Source: Ascaris suum (Eukaryota; Nematoda; Chromadorea; Rhabditida; Ascarididae). From it: 64,000 nucleotides of DNA. The stretch covers positions 1,504,501 through 1,568,500 of the forward strand of contig CM024191.1 in assembly GCA_013433145.1 (NCBI GenBank), in the 5' to 3' direction. The notes under the pieces are model-generated. The model saw only the letters and a program-made list of their open reading frames with translations, was not told where the DNA came from and ran no database searches. The stretch's first letter is position 1, and every line of letters starts with the position of its first letter. Below are positions 13,101 to 22,460 of the stretch, piece by piece. Position numbers and translations under genes: made by a program.

Positions 13101-15619
13101 CTATTTTATGAAACCATCGTTACGAAAATTTTATAAACTCTATGTTGTTATTGTTTTAAAGCATTATATAGGTGAACTTAGATTATATGTGTTACAAAAC
13201 TTGACATAAATGGTTAGGTTTATTTAGCGAGATATGCTGCTAGTTGCGTATAGCATTCTCTTTGAAAATTGGGTAAGCATGTTGTGTTTAACGAGACCTA
13301 TTTGCCGTATAGATGTTGGAATGCATACGTTTATGCAATCGGCGTGATGAGCATATGGCAAATACGCAAATTCAATGAAGCGGCGCATAGACGATCGCAC
13401 ACGTATCGACGACTCCCCATCCGTTGCTTCTGTTTCAACCATCTGTGTTAATGCGGTTTTTTTCTTGCGTCGCTAATATCAGATGATTGTTGCTGGGAAG
13501 GGAAATATTTGCCACAAAGCGCATTACAACTCGTGAGTATTGCTACTATTTGCTGATATAAGACCTACTGATTTCTGTACGCTTTTCACAATTATTCAGC
13601 TTTGAAACTATTGACAGTGATGAAGACATAGCAAGCATTGTGACGATGAAAGGTAATATGTTATATGAACGATACGTATGACAGGCTCTATATTATATAA
13701 TTTCTTTATATTCTTAGGGCAAAGATAACTAGAAGCCTGTATAGTAATTCTTACTTGAAGATGTGATTTCTTTTATTGAAGAAAACTTAGATAAGTAAGG
13801 TTGGTATCTTTTGAAAGAGATTTTTCTTGCGTATCGTTTATTGTTAATAAAATTTTTCTGTTATGATTAGCAGAGATCATTTTCCAAAGTGCAATAGATC
13901 CAGAAATTTCAAAAAAAAAACACCTCCCTTGGAATAAATATTACCTTCAAATGAGATCATTCGAAGGTAATATTTATTCCAAGGGAGGTGGTCATTGTTC
14001 GCGCAATTTCGTATAAAAATTTCTCTCGAAATTTGTTTTTGTTAGTAACCATTTGCAAACTTGCAGAATTGTTTTTTTCCTTCTTGTTTCCTGAAAACAG
14101 ATTTCCTATACATTGTACTTGCCATAGAAACAATAGACGGGAAGAAGTTTCAGGATCTATTCAAATGTGCTAGCAAAGTCACTGGAGGCATGGGTCATAA
14201 GTTAATGCAGAAGATGGGTTGGACACCTGGAGAGGGACTCGGGAAGGATCGTGATGGACCATTGGAACCACTCACCTTGGATGTTAAATCAGACAGAAAG
14301 GGTACGACCTTCTTATGATTTTGCTTCCTTTATACATTTCTGCGTATATTAGACAAGAAATATCGTCTCCCTGGTAAGACTGGGGTAGTAACATAATAGA
14401 TAATGGAGGAGTGAAGTAATCTGAGGATGGTGAATACAGTCACAACATTTTCCTTTATTCATATTTTTCGGCGTATATTTCAAATGCTTCTTAGCAGAAT
14501 TGTTATGTCTTTGTCTTTCATCATTTTTATCAATGATGATTCTTGAAGGTCTAGTCTCAAGCGATGAAATTCAATCGTCAAAGAAATCCCACGGAGTTGT
14601 TTCAATGGAAGTCGCTGGCAAGTTATTTCAATCGTCCATTTTTGTGTTATTCTCGTTTGTCTAAGTGAAATAGCGTTTATTGATGAGGCAATAACCTCAC
14701 ATGAATGTTTGTATGCGGCTAACAGTAAATATGGCCACGTTTTCGTAGTTGTCTTCAGCGATAGGCCGATAACGTAAAAGTTGGTCGCTGACTTTCCGTC
14801 CTGGGCTTAGCGTCGAAGAGGCGAGACGCGCATATGACCGAGACAACCTGGTCCAGGCCTTTTTCCATATGTTGGTTGGAAATTTTCGCGTAAGTAAATG
14901 TTGCCGTTGGGCGGTGCGTGCAAGAGAAGCAGGAAGTCCTCAGCTTTGATATCAGCAGATTTAAATTTTTTCAGCAAAGACTACAGGAATAATGAGATGA
15001 AACAAAACAAAAAACAGTGATATGAATAGTTGGTGGAAACTGAGAAAGAATTGCTGTGAAACGTGTTGACTGGCACGTGGGTGGTCATTCTTCATTCTAT
15101 ACAAATTGCCGTAGCAAACGTTTCGCTAGATATGGATGTTAGGGACTGCAAGGCGCTGCGCACCAGTGCGAACTGCAGTTATTTAAGGGAAGCATCCGGT
15201 ATCGATGCTCATGGAACTCTGCTCGAAGAAGCACTGGCCTCCTCCTCAGTTCACGTGCATCGAAAGCGGTCCATCCAACAATCGGCGCTTCACGTGGAAG
15301 GTAATTTTGTTTATGTGCTCGCTTTTTAGACTCCATTTATCCTTGCAAGAGTTTTAGGTGCACCTGAATTCTGCACTTACATGTGCTGTTGAATATTTTC
15401 GTTTATATAAATTTCGAGTTGATCGCTGAAAGAATTTTTGCTCGTTATTGGTGCCTTGCATAAGAATATCACCGTGATCTTTCATTTTAGGCGGTTGTAA
15501 ACGGAGTGGAATATGAGCCGATAGCATCGTCAGCTAGCAAGAAGACGGGTAAGGCGCAGGTATGCGCAGTAGTATTGCAATCACTCGGCTTAATGCAAAA
15601 CGATCAAGCTTTATGGTAA
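321..15619 (+). CDS. SON: SON-like splicing cofactor, 15 exons, 5' end unresolved
   Basis: Nuclear RNA-binding protein of the SON family, which in animals sits in nuclear speckles and promotes splicing of introns with weak splice sites. Exons joined by phase: 321-482, 3123-3218, 4839-5034, 5384-5453, 5696-5877, 6814-6924, 8489-8752, 9496-9606, 10673-10795, 13483-13532, 13600-13652, 14128-14301, 14549-14617, 15188-15300, 15491-15619; about 634 codons, stop TAA at 15617. Order seen: RS/HS-rich segment, the KKKLLEIAQRNAAQM block, QLRICYPVSSG, proline-rich exon, NPND block, GQFTGSTG, G-patch, dsRBD. This is the order of the C-terminal half of animal SON. Animal SON proteins carry long repeats upstream; whether more 5' exons exist left of the window is unknown. 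Introns 5878-6813, 6925-8488, 8753-9495 and 9607-10672 show nothing recognisable. Family assignment is very secure; exon 1 and the two short exons near 13.5 kb are least certain. Confidence 0.9.
483..3122 (+). other. SON intron, 2.6 kb
   Basis: Non-coding between two phase-compatible RS exons. It contains a T20 tract at about 2008-2027 and a GC-richer block near 1000-1330 that is open in one frame, with a possible GTAAG donor near 1120. No similarity was recognised. Confidence 0.6.
3123..3218 (+). CDS. SON: SON exon: RS domain
   Basis: Strong acceptor (T-run then GCAG) and donor AAG/GTAAGAG. The frame reads RRPSRGRFRRPPKSFSPVTK and continues into SHSHSRSR, an Arg/Ser-rich sequence. Ends in phase 2; AG plus the next exon's A gives Arg. 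Confidence 0.85.
3219..4838 (+). other. SON intron with TA microsatellite
   Basis: 1.6-kb intron. Apart from the dinucleotide repeat listed separately and short T-runs, nothing is recognised. The open frame 3823-4272 runs through the TA repeat and is not credible as coding. Confidence 0.6.
4082..4146. repeat. (TA)n microsatellite
   Basis: About 32 uninterrupted TA units inside a SON intron. Length is likely polymorphic and may be collapsed or expanded in the assembly. Confidence 0.97.
4839..5034 (+). CDS. SON: SON exon: HS/RS repeats and conserved KKLLEIA block
   Basis: Acceptor TTTAG at 4834-4838, donor CAG/GTAGG. His/Ser/Arg-rich start (SHHSRSHSKRSHSRDRW), then KRRNIAEKFDEHKIDKKKLL and EIAQRNAAQMAQ. 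The KKKLLEIA..NA..M block is a hallmark of SON proteins. Ends in phase 0. Confidence 0.92.
5384..5453 (+). CDS. SON: SON exon
   Basis: Acceptor TTTAG, donor G/GTATGTA. Frame reads IGSLPSATTEARETSGQSVD then QLV; phase 1 end joins to AT of the next exon (Asp). The LV-DFC junction matches the family's L-x-E/D-F-C motif. Confidence 0.85.
5696..5877 (+). CDS. SON: SON exon: DFCQKL and HPF motifs
   Basis: Reads DFCQKLQRSQEKAERREKGE, an acidic serine patch VSSDDEEIII, a basic PKKRKPDDD (possible nuclear localisation signal) and KHPFALKSSVPITINIA. FCKK, HPF and PITI are positions conserved in animal SON. Phase 0 at both codon-complete ends. Confidence 0.9.
6814..6924 (+). CDS. SON: SON exon: QLR..FPVSSG motif
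   Basis: Acceptor TTTCTAG, donor ACG/GTATAC. Encodes 37 residues including EDSQLRICYPVSSGQEHREK, closely resembling the QLRxxFPVSSGSQHR segment of vertebrate SON. Confidence 0.9.
8489..8752 (+). CDS. SON: SON exon: proline-rich
   Basis: Acceptor TTTATAG, donor ACG/GTTTGTT, 88 codons, phase 0. Two runs of seven prolines (LLPPPPPPPVLL and CLPPPPPPPEL) followed by a Ser/Thr/Ala-rich linker. The antisense strand is also open across it, a GC-rich shadow. Confidence 0.85.
9496..9606 (+). CDS. SON: SON exon: NPND block
   Basis: Encodes PANVGKVLAKRVQAKKRLSE, NPNDIEAMQML and SDADAQ. The A-R-L-x-ENPND-x-x-A pattern matches animal SON. The acceptor is an unusual TTTAAG; the donor is CAG/GTAATC. Confidence 0.88.
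10673..10795 (+). CDS. SON: SON exon: GQFTGSTG block
   Basis: Reads MNAWAASKDTAGQFTGSTGV then NVLTAEQL and FSAWAKK. The GQFTGSTG core flanked by AWA motifs is diagnostic of SON. Donor AAG/GTCTGC, phase 0. Confidence 0.95.
11411..11481. repeat. imperfect hairpin in SON intron
   Basis: Three paired blocks separated by small bulges: GTCCGT 11411-11416 with ACGGAC 11476-11481, ATGCAATA 11420-11427 with TATTGCAT 11463-11470, CGGTCGAC 11431-11438 with GTCGACCG 11451-11458. The size and bulged stem resemble a miRNA precursor, but no known miRNA was recognised. Confidence 0.6.
13299..13364. repeat. imperfect hairpin in SON intron
   Basis: TATTTGCC 13299-13306 pairs with GGCAAATA 13357-13364, and TGCATA 13322-13327 pairs with TATGCA 13332-13337, giving a bulged stem of about 66 nt. 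Function unknown. Confidence 0.5.
13483..13532 (+). CDS. SON: SON short exon
   Basis: Acceptor ATATCAG, donor TC/GTGAGT. Reads MIVAGKGNICHKAHYN; phase 0 in, phase 2 out, joining to C of the next exon (Ser). Chosen because the G-patch exon cannot be joined in frame to 10795 without it and the following exon. Confidence 0.65.
13600..13652 (+). CDS. SON: SON short exon, acidic
   Basis: Acceptor ATTCAG, donor AAG/GTAATA. Reads FETIDSDEDIASIVTMK; phase 2 in, phase 1 out. G plus AA of the next exon gives Glu, so ETID recurs at the start of both this exon and the next. Confidence 0.65.
13921..13990. repeat. near-perfect 70-nt palindrome
   Basis: 28-bp arms (13921-13948 and 13963-13990) are exactly complementary. 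Inside, AATGA 950-954 pairs with TCATT 957-961 after a single A/C mismatch, leaving a 2-nt centre. It lies in the SON intron between 13652 and 14128, directly after an A-run. Confidence 0.97.
14128..14301 (+). CDS. SON: SON exon: G-patch domain
   Basis: After ETIDGKKFQDLFKCASK the exon encodes a G-patch: GGMGHKLMQKMGWTPGEGLG followed by KDRDGPLEPLTLDVKSDRK. The glycine spacing and the GWxxGEGLGK core match G-patch domains, and EPLxxDxKxDRKG matches SON specifically. Acceptor CCATAG; phase 1 ends. Confidence 0.95.
14549..14617 (+). CDS. SON: SON exon with GC donor
   Basis: Reads LVSSDEIQSSKKSHGVVSME then VA, completing DRKGLVSS and leading into GKHPVS. The only frame-compatible donor is G/GCAAGTTAT at 14618, a GC-AG intron. 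The acceptor of this exon is TTGAAG. Confidence 0.85.
15188..15300 (+). CDS. SON: SON exon: dsRBD first half
   Basis: Reads GKHPVSMLMELCSKKHWPPP then QFTCIESGPSNNRRFTWK, the N-terminal helix and first strands of the SON double-stranded-RNA-binding domain. The acceptor must be ATTTAAG, since the CAG at 15176-15178 leads to a stop. Donor AAG/GTAATT. Confidence 0.93.
15491..15619 (+). CDS. SON: SON terminal exon: dsRBD second half
   Basis: Reads VNGVEYEPIASSASKKTGKA then QVCAVVLQSLGLMQNDQALW and TAA. The KKxGKAQ motif before the last helix is the canonical dsRBD RNA-contacting segment. The protein ends 16 residues after the domain's QSLG, as in other SON proteins. Confidence 0.95.
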   Translation, partial: AVVNGVEYEPIASSASKKTGKAQVCAVVLQSLGLMQNDQALW

Positions 15620-16243
15620 TTTAATGAACGTCTCGTGGAAGATGTTTTTCTTGGCTTGGCAAAAGTGTTTAATCGTGCTGCAGAATTATTCTTTGACTCG
15701 CTTTTTCGTTTATTTTTATGTGAGGGCCGTTTGAATACTCTGATATTTTTGCTGCAGTCTTTTTTATTCTTCATTGTGTTTTGTTTTTTTTTTGCGTTGA
15801 CGTCACTCTTTCTCTTTGCTATCAGCTCATATCTGCAAATTTCTGCAGTTTTCGGATTAAAAAAAGCTCTATGTGTTTTTTGTAAACTTATTTTAAAATG
15901 GCATCTTTTCCGGAAAATCTCGTTCTCGATTTTCGATTCTCGTGCACGAATATGTTTTTTACATTTCTCTGCATGCACTTGCCGTTTATCCTCATGGTAA
16001 AATCCACAAAAAAAAAAGAAAAAAATGGTCTACTTATAAGTCCCTAACTTTCCAAATTTAGCTGTAAAGTATGCAAAGTAATGAATTTATTGTGCGAGAT
16101 GCGTTCAAACATAAAATTTGCGCAGTATGTTTTTTGAGCTCTCCACCATTCGAATTTTTTTTTTGAAATAACCGATCCTGTTTGTCGGTTAGATTTTATT
16201 AAAATTTGTAAAGGTTGAACACCCATTCTTGCTGTAAGTGTAA

Positions 16244-16249
16244 AATAAA
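16244..16249 (+). terminator. candidate SON poly(A) signal
   Basis: AATAAA 625 bases after the SON stop, the first canonical hexamer downstream. The intervening sequence is A/T-rich with opposed low-complexity open frames. Confidence 0.35.
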
Positions 16250-18041
16250 GAGGCAAAAATGGTATCGCATTCCGTGGTAACCATTGCTCTGCTCTTTAAA
16301 TACGACTTTTATGTTCCACTGGAATATTGTCTATGCCGCAGTTGAAGAATGAACATTTCACACGGGCCAAACCTATATTTACGAGCACAGATAACAAGAA
16401 TAAACTTTGGGGGACAAAGTTCTCAACGAAATATGAATAGCGCATTATGAGAGGAATGAACGTTTTGTGTGAATTTAAATGCTTATTGTTGTGTTCTTCT
16501 CCAATTGTGACCGTTAAAATGCTCTTCTTTCTCCTTTGCGTTAATTTCATCCAGATTAATTTTAATTTATACTCGTGTTAATTCTATACTCGTTTTTTAT
16601 CGGCTCTTGTGATACCAATTCATGGTTGCGTGTGTGCTTGTATGTGATAAATAAAAATTCATCGAATTTAGCGTAAAAGAAGGACATCCATGCTTGTCTG
16701 TTATCTCGCTCTTCCTGTCTCCCATAAGAACGTTTTATGGAATCGCGATTACAGATATGTGCAATAATTCAGTGGTTGATTAGTTTTGTTGTTGTTGTTT
16801 GGGTGAAATATCTTTCAATGGTGCAACTGATTCCTCAGGAAGTCCCCATTGTTTTGTTGTGGCGTTTTGGTACTGATCGTAATTTGCCAGCAATTTACCT
16901 TGAGGGTGGCCAAAATAAACAGGTGAAAGAGCGGAAGCATCAAAGACATTGGCATCAGTATATGTTTCTCTTATCATTTCGTCAGTGGTTGGACAGGTGA
17001 GCGTGCAAGCATTCAAAAATGAGGAGCAGTGTTTAATGATACATTTTTATTCCTCCCGACTGGTCGATGGCAGTCAAAGGTTCTTAGCTAAGAAGAGTTT
17101 TCGTTCAGGCGTCGGTTGATTACGGAAGAGTTGCCACATCTCATATGCAAATTTTAGTCACTTTCATATACCTGCAATAAACATTGTGCGCCATACCGTT
17201 CAGCGCCCGGAAGGTGAACCAGGTAGCACTTCATTGTTTGAATTCGAGAAGCAGCATTCATTATGGTGTATTTGATTGAGGTGATAAATTGCTTTCAGGA
17301 CAGTCATGCTGTCAAGGGGTGGCGACATAGTGTAGCAAAGAAAGAAGTGTTAGAGTGCTAGCCAACGTCAAAGTGTCAAATTCAGTGCTTGAGAGAGCCT
17401 CAAACACAATCCACAATTAAGTCTGAGTTGTAAGTTGGTAGACGATTGTTGGAGCGCATGAGTGTTGATGGCGCACCTGTCGTGGCACCACAGAACCCAT
17501 GGCGGAAGTGGCACCGGTGCCATCTATCTCACACTGCCTGCAATGTCTTGGATGCACTTGAGCCTAATAGTTCAAGGCTCTAACTTAAAGTAGTCCGCCT
17601 TAAACCATTGGGATCGGTATCGACGTCACTTTACGTCAGCGCTATCACCTACATTGAAACAAGCAGGATATGACTCGGCTTCAATTTACTTCGAGTGTAA
17701 CAACGACAATGCAGAAGCATTCCGGAACAGCCGGAATGATGTTTTTTGTGCTCATTGGACTAGTCACCCTAATAAACTGCCAATAGAATGATGAAATGCA
17801 TGCAGACATTTTGGCCGATCGTACACATCCAGAAAAAGAACAACCGCTTGATATCGCGTTAAAACGATGCCTTGACCCGGCATAAGTATGTATGTATGTT
17901 TCTGTCTCTTGGGTAGTTTCAGGTCGAAATCACCGAAGCTAGAGTACCGAAATTTGCTGCATATAGTATATGCCGTAAGACGGTGATCTCTCATTACCTT
18001 GTTTTATTCAGTGTTTTTTAGCCATCTAACTTGCAACCACC

Positions 18042-18326
18042 TCAGCAGGACACATCGTTCCGGCAACTCTGCCGTGATACGCTGACCGGAAAATCTTGGT
18101 TACCTTCCATAATCATGCTCTGACTCGCTTCCTTAATGCAGAAGTAGAATAAGCTCAAATCCCCTGAGTCAGTTTCTAGAAATGCAAAACGTTTGGCCGA
18201 GTTGCACTCTGCAGTAATTCCGTAATTTTCGGCCGCTAGGTGGTGTTGAGCTGCAGATCCGTACTTCATTATTGCCATAATTTTGAATTTGGCGCACTTT
18301 GCGGAGGATTGGCTACTTTCCAACAA
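18042..18326 (-). pseudogene. open frame with faint helix-turn-helix resemblance
   Basis: 94-residue minus-strand frame. FKIMAIMKYGSAAQHHLAAE followed by NYGITAE resembles the F-K-x-x-x-I...AA-x-x-[FY]-GI-x-x-E spacing of CENP-B/pogo-type N-terminal helix-turn-helix domains, with one extra residue. No transposase DDE domain or terminal repeats were seen nearby. It could be chance. Confidence 0.2.
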
Positions 18327-20220
18327 TGTAGTGCGCCGTCGGTCGCTATCAGATCATCTGATTTCGCGTTGTGCATTTAGTCAGCTGTTCGTCTTCTGCG
18401 TGGTGGTTGGGTGGTTTTTCGGTCGTTTTTTTTTCTAATGCCATAGGATATAGTTGAAGGTGATATCCTTTATGAACTCGAACCACAGGTGCGAAGTTGA
18501 CACAGGTGGAATCAGTGAAGGTGACGCGAGATTCCGTCAAAGTATGGGTGAAATCGCTAAAGCAAATACCTAGTTTTGTGAAATGTTTATGTCCTCAGAT
18601 TTCTTGAATTTGTTTTACATCATCTAGTTTTATTTCTATTATGCCATAATGTTGTAGAATTCTTCATCCTCTTTCCTCGTTGTTTCTCACCGTTCGTTTT
18701 ATACGGTTTATTATCTTCAAACATCAACCACCATTTTCTCCTCTATTTTTTCTTTATTTATCGCATTGTCGTTTGTGGTTGTTACACACCTCTAATGACG
18801 TAGTTGTAACAAGTAGATGCTACCTAAATGGTGATATAATTATAAGAGAAGTCAAATAAACTATAAAAGGTAGAAATCATTTAGTTACGTTAGCATTGGT
18901 TAGCTGACATCTTTCTTCATCTTCAATGTATTTATGAAGGTTCCTAATAATTTGTGACAATCTCAATTAATATCATTATGTATCTTCCACAGTAAGCTGG
19001 AAAGTTGTTGTTTTGTTGCAGAAAGTATTACTGTAAGAATGTGCGAAAGGTTTTGCTTCGTTTAGCGCATCGGGGAAGGATTCCTCGAAACTAAAGTCGG
19101 GCATGTGTGATTTGCACGTACCGGATGCATGTGGATGCTGTGCCCAAACTTTTCCAAAAGGTGAAGCGATGCTCGAGATGTTGACATCGTTCTTCCTGTA
19201 TCCCTTAGTATATAAATCGATACGGATTCAGATGAGTGTAGTGACGGGCGTATCGTTGCGGATGCGGAGGAAAAGAACGAAAATGAGGCAGGACGACAAG
19301 AGCGGATACTGGACGGTAGCTTCCAACGTTAGCTTGAGTGGATGAAGTCAGGTGACTATTGCAGCCCCTTCCGGAAGGCCTACTACTATCGAACCCTTTC
19401 TGCCTTGAAAGAGCGATTTCGATGGAATTCCCGATGCCTTCTATTTCCTTCAAGTGAGAGAGACTAGCGGGGGTTGTCCGACGCCTCTCTTGCTCTCTGC
19501 TGCACAGGCGCAGTTGGCGATGCGTTACGAAGGACGCTAAAAAGCTTAGAGCGAAGCATTTCTCTTCACCTTCCTCAGCCCTAGAGCGGAACACCTCTAG
19601 TACCGGTTTGTAAGGCAGGGGAGATAGGCCAGGGCTAAGTTTCCGGACACTGTTCATGCGAAATCTATGTTTTCTAGTGCATAAATTTGAATACCGTACG
19701 AAGTTCTGAGACCTTAGCGATCTCTTTCATGTTCGAGCAGCGGAGTCTATTTTTGTTGCCTTAGAACGGACAATCCTATCAGCCTATCAATTTTAGTGCT
19801 TTTCTTCAAAAGCATGGAACGAGAATAGTTTATGTGGAGGAAACGCTAGTGTCAAGAGAGTGCTGCATAAGAGAGACGCAAAGAGGTTGAGAGAACTTCT
19901 CTAACTAGAATGCAGCACGGTCGAGCCATCAACGTGTGACTTTCTTAGAGGTTTCGTAACTAAAGAGATGCAGTTCATGAAAGGTTTTAATTTCTAATTC
20001 GCTTTCAGTCACATGGAGTTTTGGGTTTAATTTTATTTTTTTAAGGGTAGTGATTTTCAAATTATCAAATTCCAGAGTTTGTCCATATAAAACTTGATGA
20101 TGATCCCACGTCCTTGCAGGTGAGGCGGTCATTTATGCATTAGGGTCTATTATTTATTTCACTATTTCAACATTTTTAGAGTAATCACTTTTTTTTTTGT
20201 TTAACTGCATTTGGTTTGGA

Positions 20221-20231
20221 GGGGGGGGGGG
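20221..20231 (+). repeat. poly(G) tract
   Basis: Eleven G bases followed by A and four G; simple sequence in intergenic DNA. Confidence 0.9.
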
Positions 20232-20853
20232 AGGGGTTAAATTCACTTGTTTCATTTGTCATATTTCTCGAAGTTCATGCCGTCTTTAGTTTTTCAAAAA
20301 ATGCGTTTTTTTTCGAGACTGTCAAAAAGCAAATGCAGATTTATGCCTCTCGCAATTTTTTAAACGTCTGTGTATTTGAGAGAGAGGTTGCTGTTATGTT
20401 GTACTCGACAAAGAGGGGTTTATCTTTGAGATAGGGGGCTTATATATTGATGAGACTCTTAACGTTCAGAGATTCTCAACAAGGAAAAGCTTACAAACGC
20501 AAAAAACTTGTTAGCTGCAGGAAACAGCTTTGCGTAATATTGTGGTGATGCTTTTCAGCCATTTGCCCTGTCAAAACTCGCGGCACATTTGGACAACTTA
20601 AATGTCAATTATTTGTTTCAAAAACGTATTTACGTGGAAATAGCTGAACTGATTTAATTCTAAGGAGAGGAATAGGGAATTGTTGAGTGCTTGATGTGCC
20701 GTTCACTTTACGATGTTGGCGTTCGATTTCATTATGGATATTAAAACCGTCCGCTTCATATGGGGGATCGAAAGCAAAAGAGTTTATTCGTTTTCGATGT
20801 CAGTGTATAGGGGCAGTCTGTTTTAACGCTGGGAAAATCTTGTTCTTCGTAGA

Positions 20854-21165
20854 ATGTTTCTCCAGAATAGAGATTTTTTCTACTTACTGCTTGCTTCACT
20901 TCTTATGGGACTCATTTCCGTCACTCTTTATGTTTTAGCTTGGCGATACTATCGTCATTTGCTCTTAGCAGCAAATATTTCGACCGATTCGGTTGTTGAT
21001 GATAACACATTTTTTTTTTCTTCGAAAACAAAAAAGAAAAACTTTTTCTTGAACGTGATGGGAAATCATCGAATGTTGCAATTCTTACTAGTAAATAATT
21101 TCGATAGGCAGAAACAACATCACAAATTGACATTTTTCATGAAAAAATCACTTATGATATGCTAA
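20854..21165 (+). CDS. possible small single-pass membrane protein
   Basis: 103-residue open frame starting ATG at 20854. After a short NRD stretch comes a hydrophobic segment (FYLLLASLLMGLISVTLYVL, residues about 9-28), then basic WRYYRH and a polar tail with Ser/Lys runs. One transmembrane span with positive residues after it is predictable. No family recognised; a single-exon gene is unusual next to these intron-rich genes, and the T-rich DNA can create such spans by chance. Confidence 0.25.
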   Translation: MFLQNRDFFYLLLASLLMGLISVTLYVLAWRYYRHLLLAANISTDSVVDDNTFFFSSKTKKKNFFLNVMGNHRMLQFLLVNNFDRQKQHHKLTFFMKKSLMIC

Positions 21166-21733
21166 AGAAATCATATCGTTAAAATTCACGAAGTGAGAGA
21201 AAAGAAAAACATTTTATTGAAGAAATCGATAAAAAAACATTTATATAAGGATTTATTGTCGACAGCCGTGTTTCATATGAGAATTTATTTCCACCCATAT
21301 ACAGGCGTGTAAAAAAGTTTTGCAAAATTATGTCAACATTACCGCTTTGTTGTTATTTAAAAATGAGACCGAACTCGTCGATAGAATATTATTCTGATTA
21401 TTGGCATTCAGTTGTTTTTCTTTTGCTAATCATTTATTATAGTATATCGTGATGATTTTTACTCATATAGGAAAGTTCTAATTATGAGATCAGGTGAGTC
21501 TTCATTGAAGCAATATGATTATCGATTAATTTTGCTTGTTCAGTATGTCACAATATTCATCAAAATCGTATTGTTTTGAGCAGGATTTCCATCAACCACA
21601 AAATAGTTTCATATAGAAATATATTTGAATATATGCTGATCTTAAATATTAATTGAGATATATTTGATTGATATAGGCGAAATTCCATGTTCTGTAATAA
21701 ATAATTTGAGGTAAAAATTGTTTGTGTGTGTCT

Positions 21734-21762
21734 GGGGGGGGGGGGGGTTGGGGGTGGGTGGG
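21734..21762 (+). repeat. G-tract with quadruplex potential
   Basis: A run of 14 G is followed by GGGGG, GGG and GGG separated by 1-2 bases, sufficient for a G-quadruplex on the plus strand, about 700 bases upstream of the PCMTD start codon. Confidence 0.8.
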
Positions 21763-22460
21763 TGATGAAAACGTTTCCTAACAAAAGTTACTGAATTGAC
21801 ACCTTGACGAATTGATCAGTTTGAGCATTTTATTCGTTTAGTTGTTCACAATGTAATATTCATAGTGCTTTTTCGTACTGTTGATCACTCTGCAGTCGGC
21901 CCCATAAATGAGCTTATAGAATAGGCTTGTTCTATTTTACTCGTACATAAGACTGGATAGAACTGCGATCTTTGAGTTCTTCAAAGATTTTAATATTTTC
22001 TTTTCTTTTTTTTTTTTTTTTTTAATATACGAAAGCACAATATACATTCCCATTAATAATAGCTGACTGCCTGATTTTATAATCAAGTATATGCGATCGC
22101 GCTATCATAAAGCTGATTTCGTAGTTGTTTCGTTTATTGAACGACAACGGATAATACGAAAAGAAAAACAAACTCATTGCCTCCTTTAGGACGGCTATTT
22201 GCTTTCATCTGCTTTCCCCTTTTGTTGATTATCATTTCCGTCCACTTGCAACATTGCAATCAGTCGCCGTTACTAACCAATTGCTGTGGCGGAAATTTTC
22301 ACACGACAGTCTTTCCATTTGTTCTTACTTCCTCCTTTAAAGTTGCATTCTGATACAAGTATTCCCCGCTATTCGAAGCGAACAAGTCTTAATTTTGAGC
22401 GACGCACTTTTGATAAATTTAATACTGTCATATGATTTAAAAGGCTTTTTTTTTGAAGGA

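Larger units (their letters stand above)
10796..13482 (+). other. large SON intron with multiple foldbacks
   Basis: 2.7-kb intron with TCG/CGA-rich patches unlike the flanking AT-rich introns. At least five imperfect inverted repeats of about 16-72 nt are visible (11068-11112, 11187-11202, 11282-11314, 11411-11481, 13299-13364). An 18-nt direct repeat occurs at about 12282-12315. No coding exon was recognised. Confidence 0.55.
15620..22460. other. intergenic region SON-PCMTD
   Basis: 6.8 kb between two plus-strand genes. It holds GC-richer blocks (about 17.2-18.5 kb and 19.0-19.7 kb) open on both strands, homopolymer G tracts at 20221 and 21734, and AT-rich DNA near 20.8-22.1 kb. No complete recognised gene; weak candidates are listed separately. 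Confidence 0.6.

Noticed and set aside
15604..16000. Two overlapping opposite-strand frames of about 120 residues just after the SON stop
   Set aside because: One is Lys/Arg/Asn-rich and the other Phe/Leu-rich, the expected pair from T/A-rich low-complexity DNA; no splice or family support.
19103..19657. Plus and minus frames (80 and 150 residues) in the SON-PCMTD intergenic region
   Set aside because: Both strands are open over the same GC-richer DNA, without conserved motifs or splice-linked partners; not enough to call a gene.
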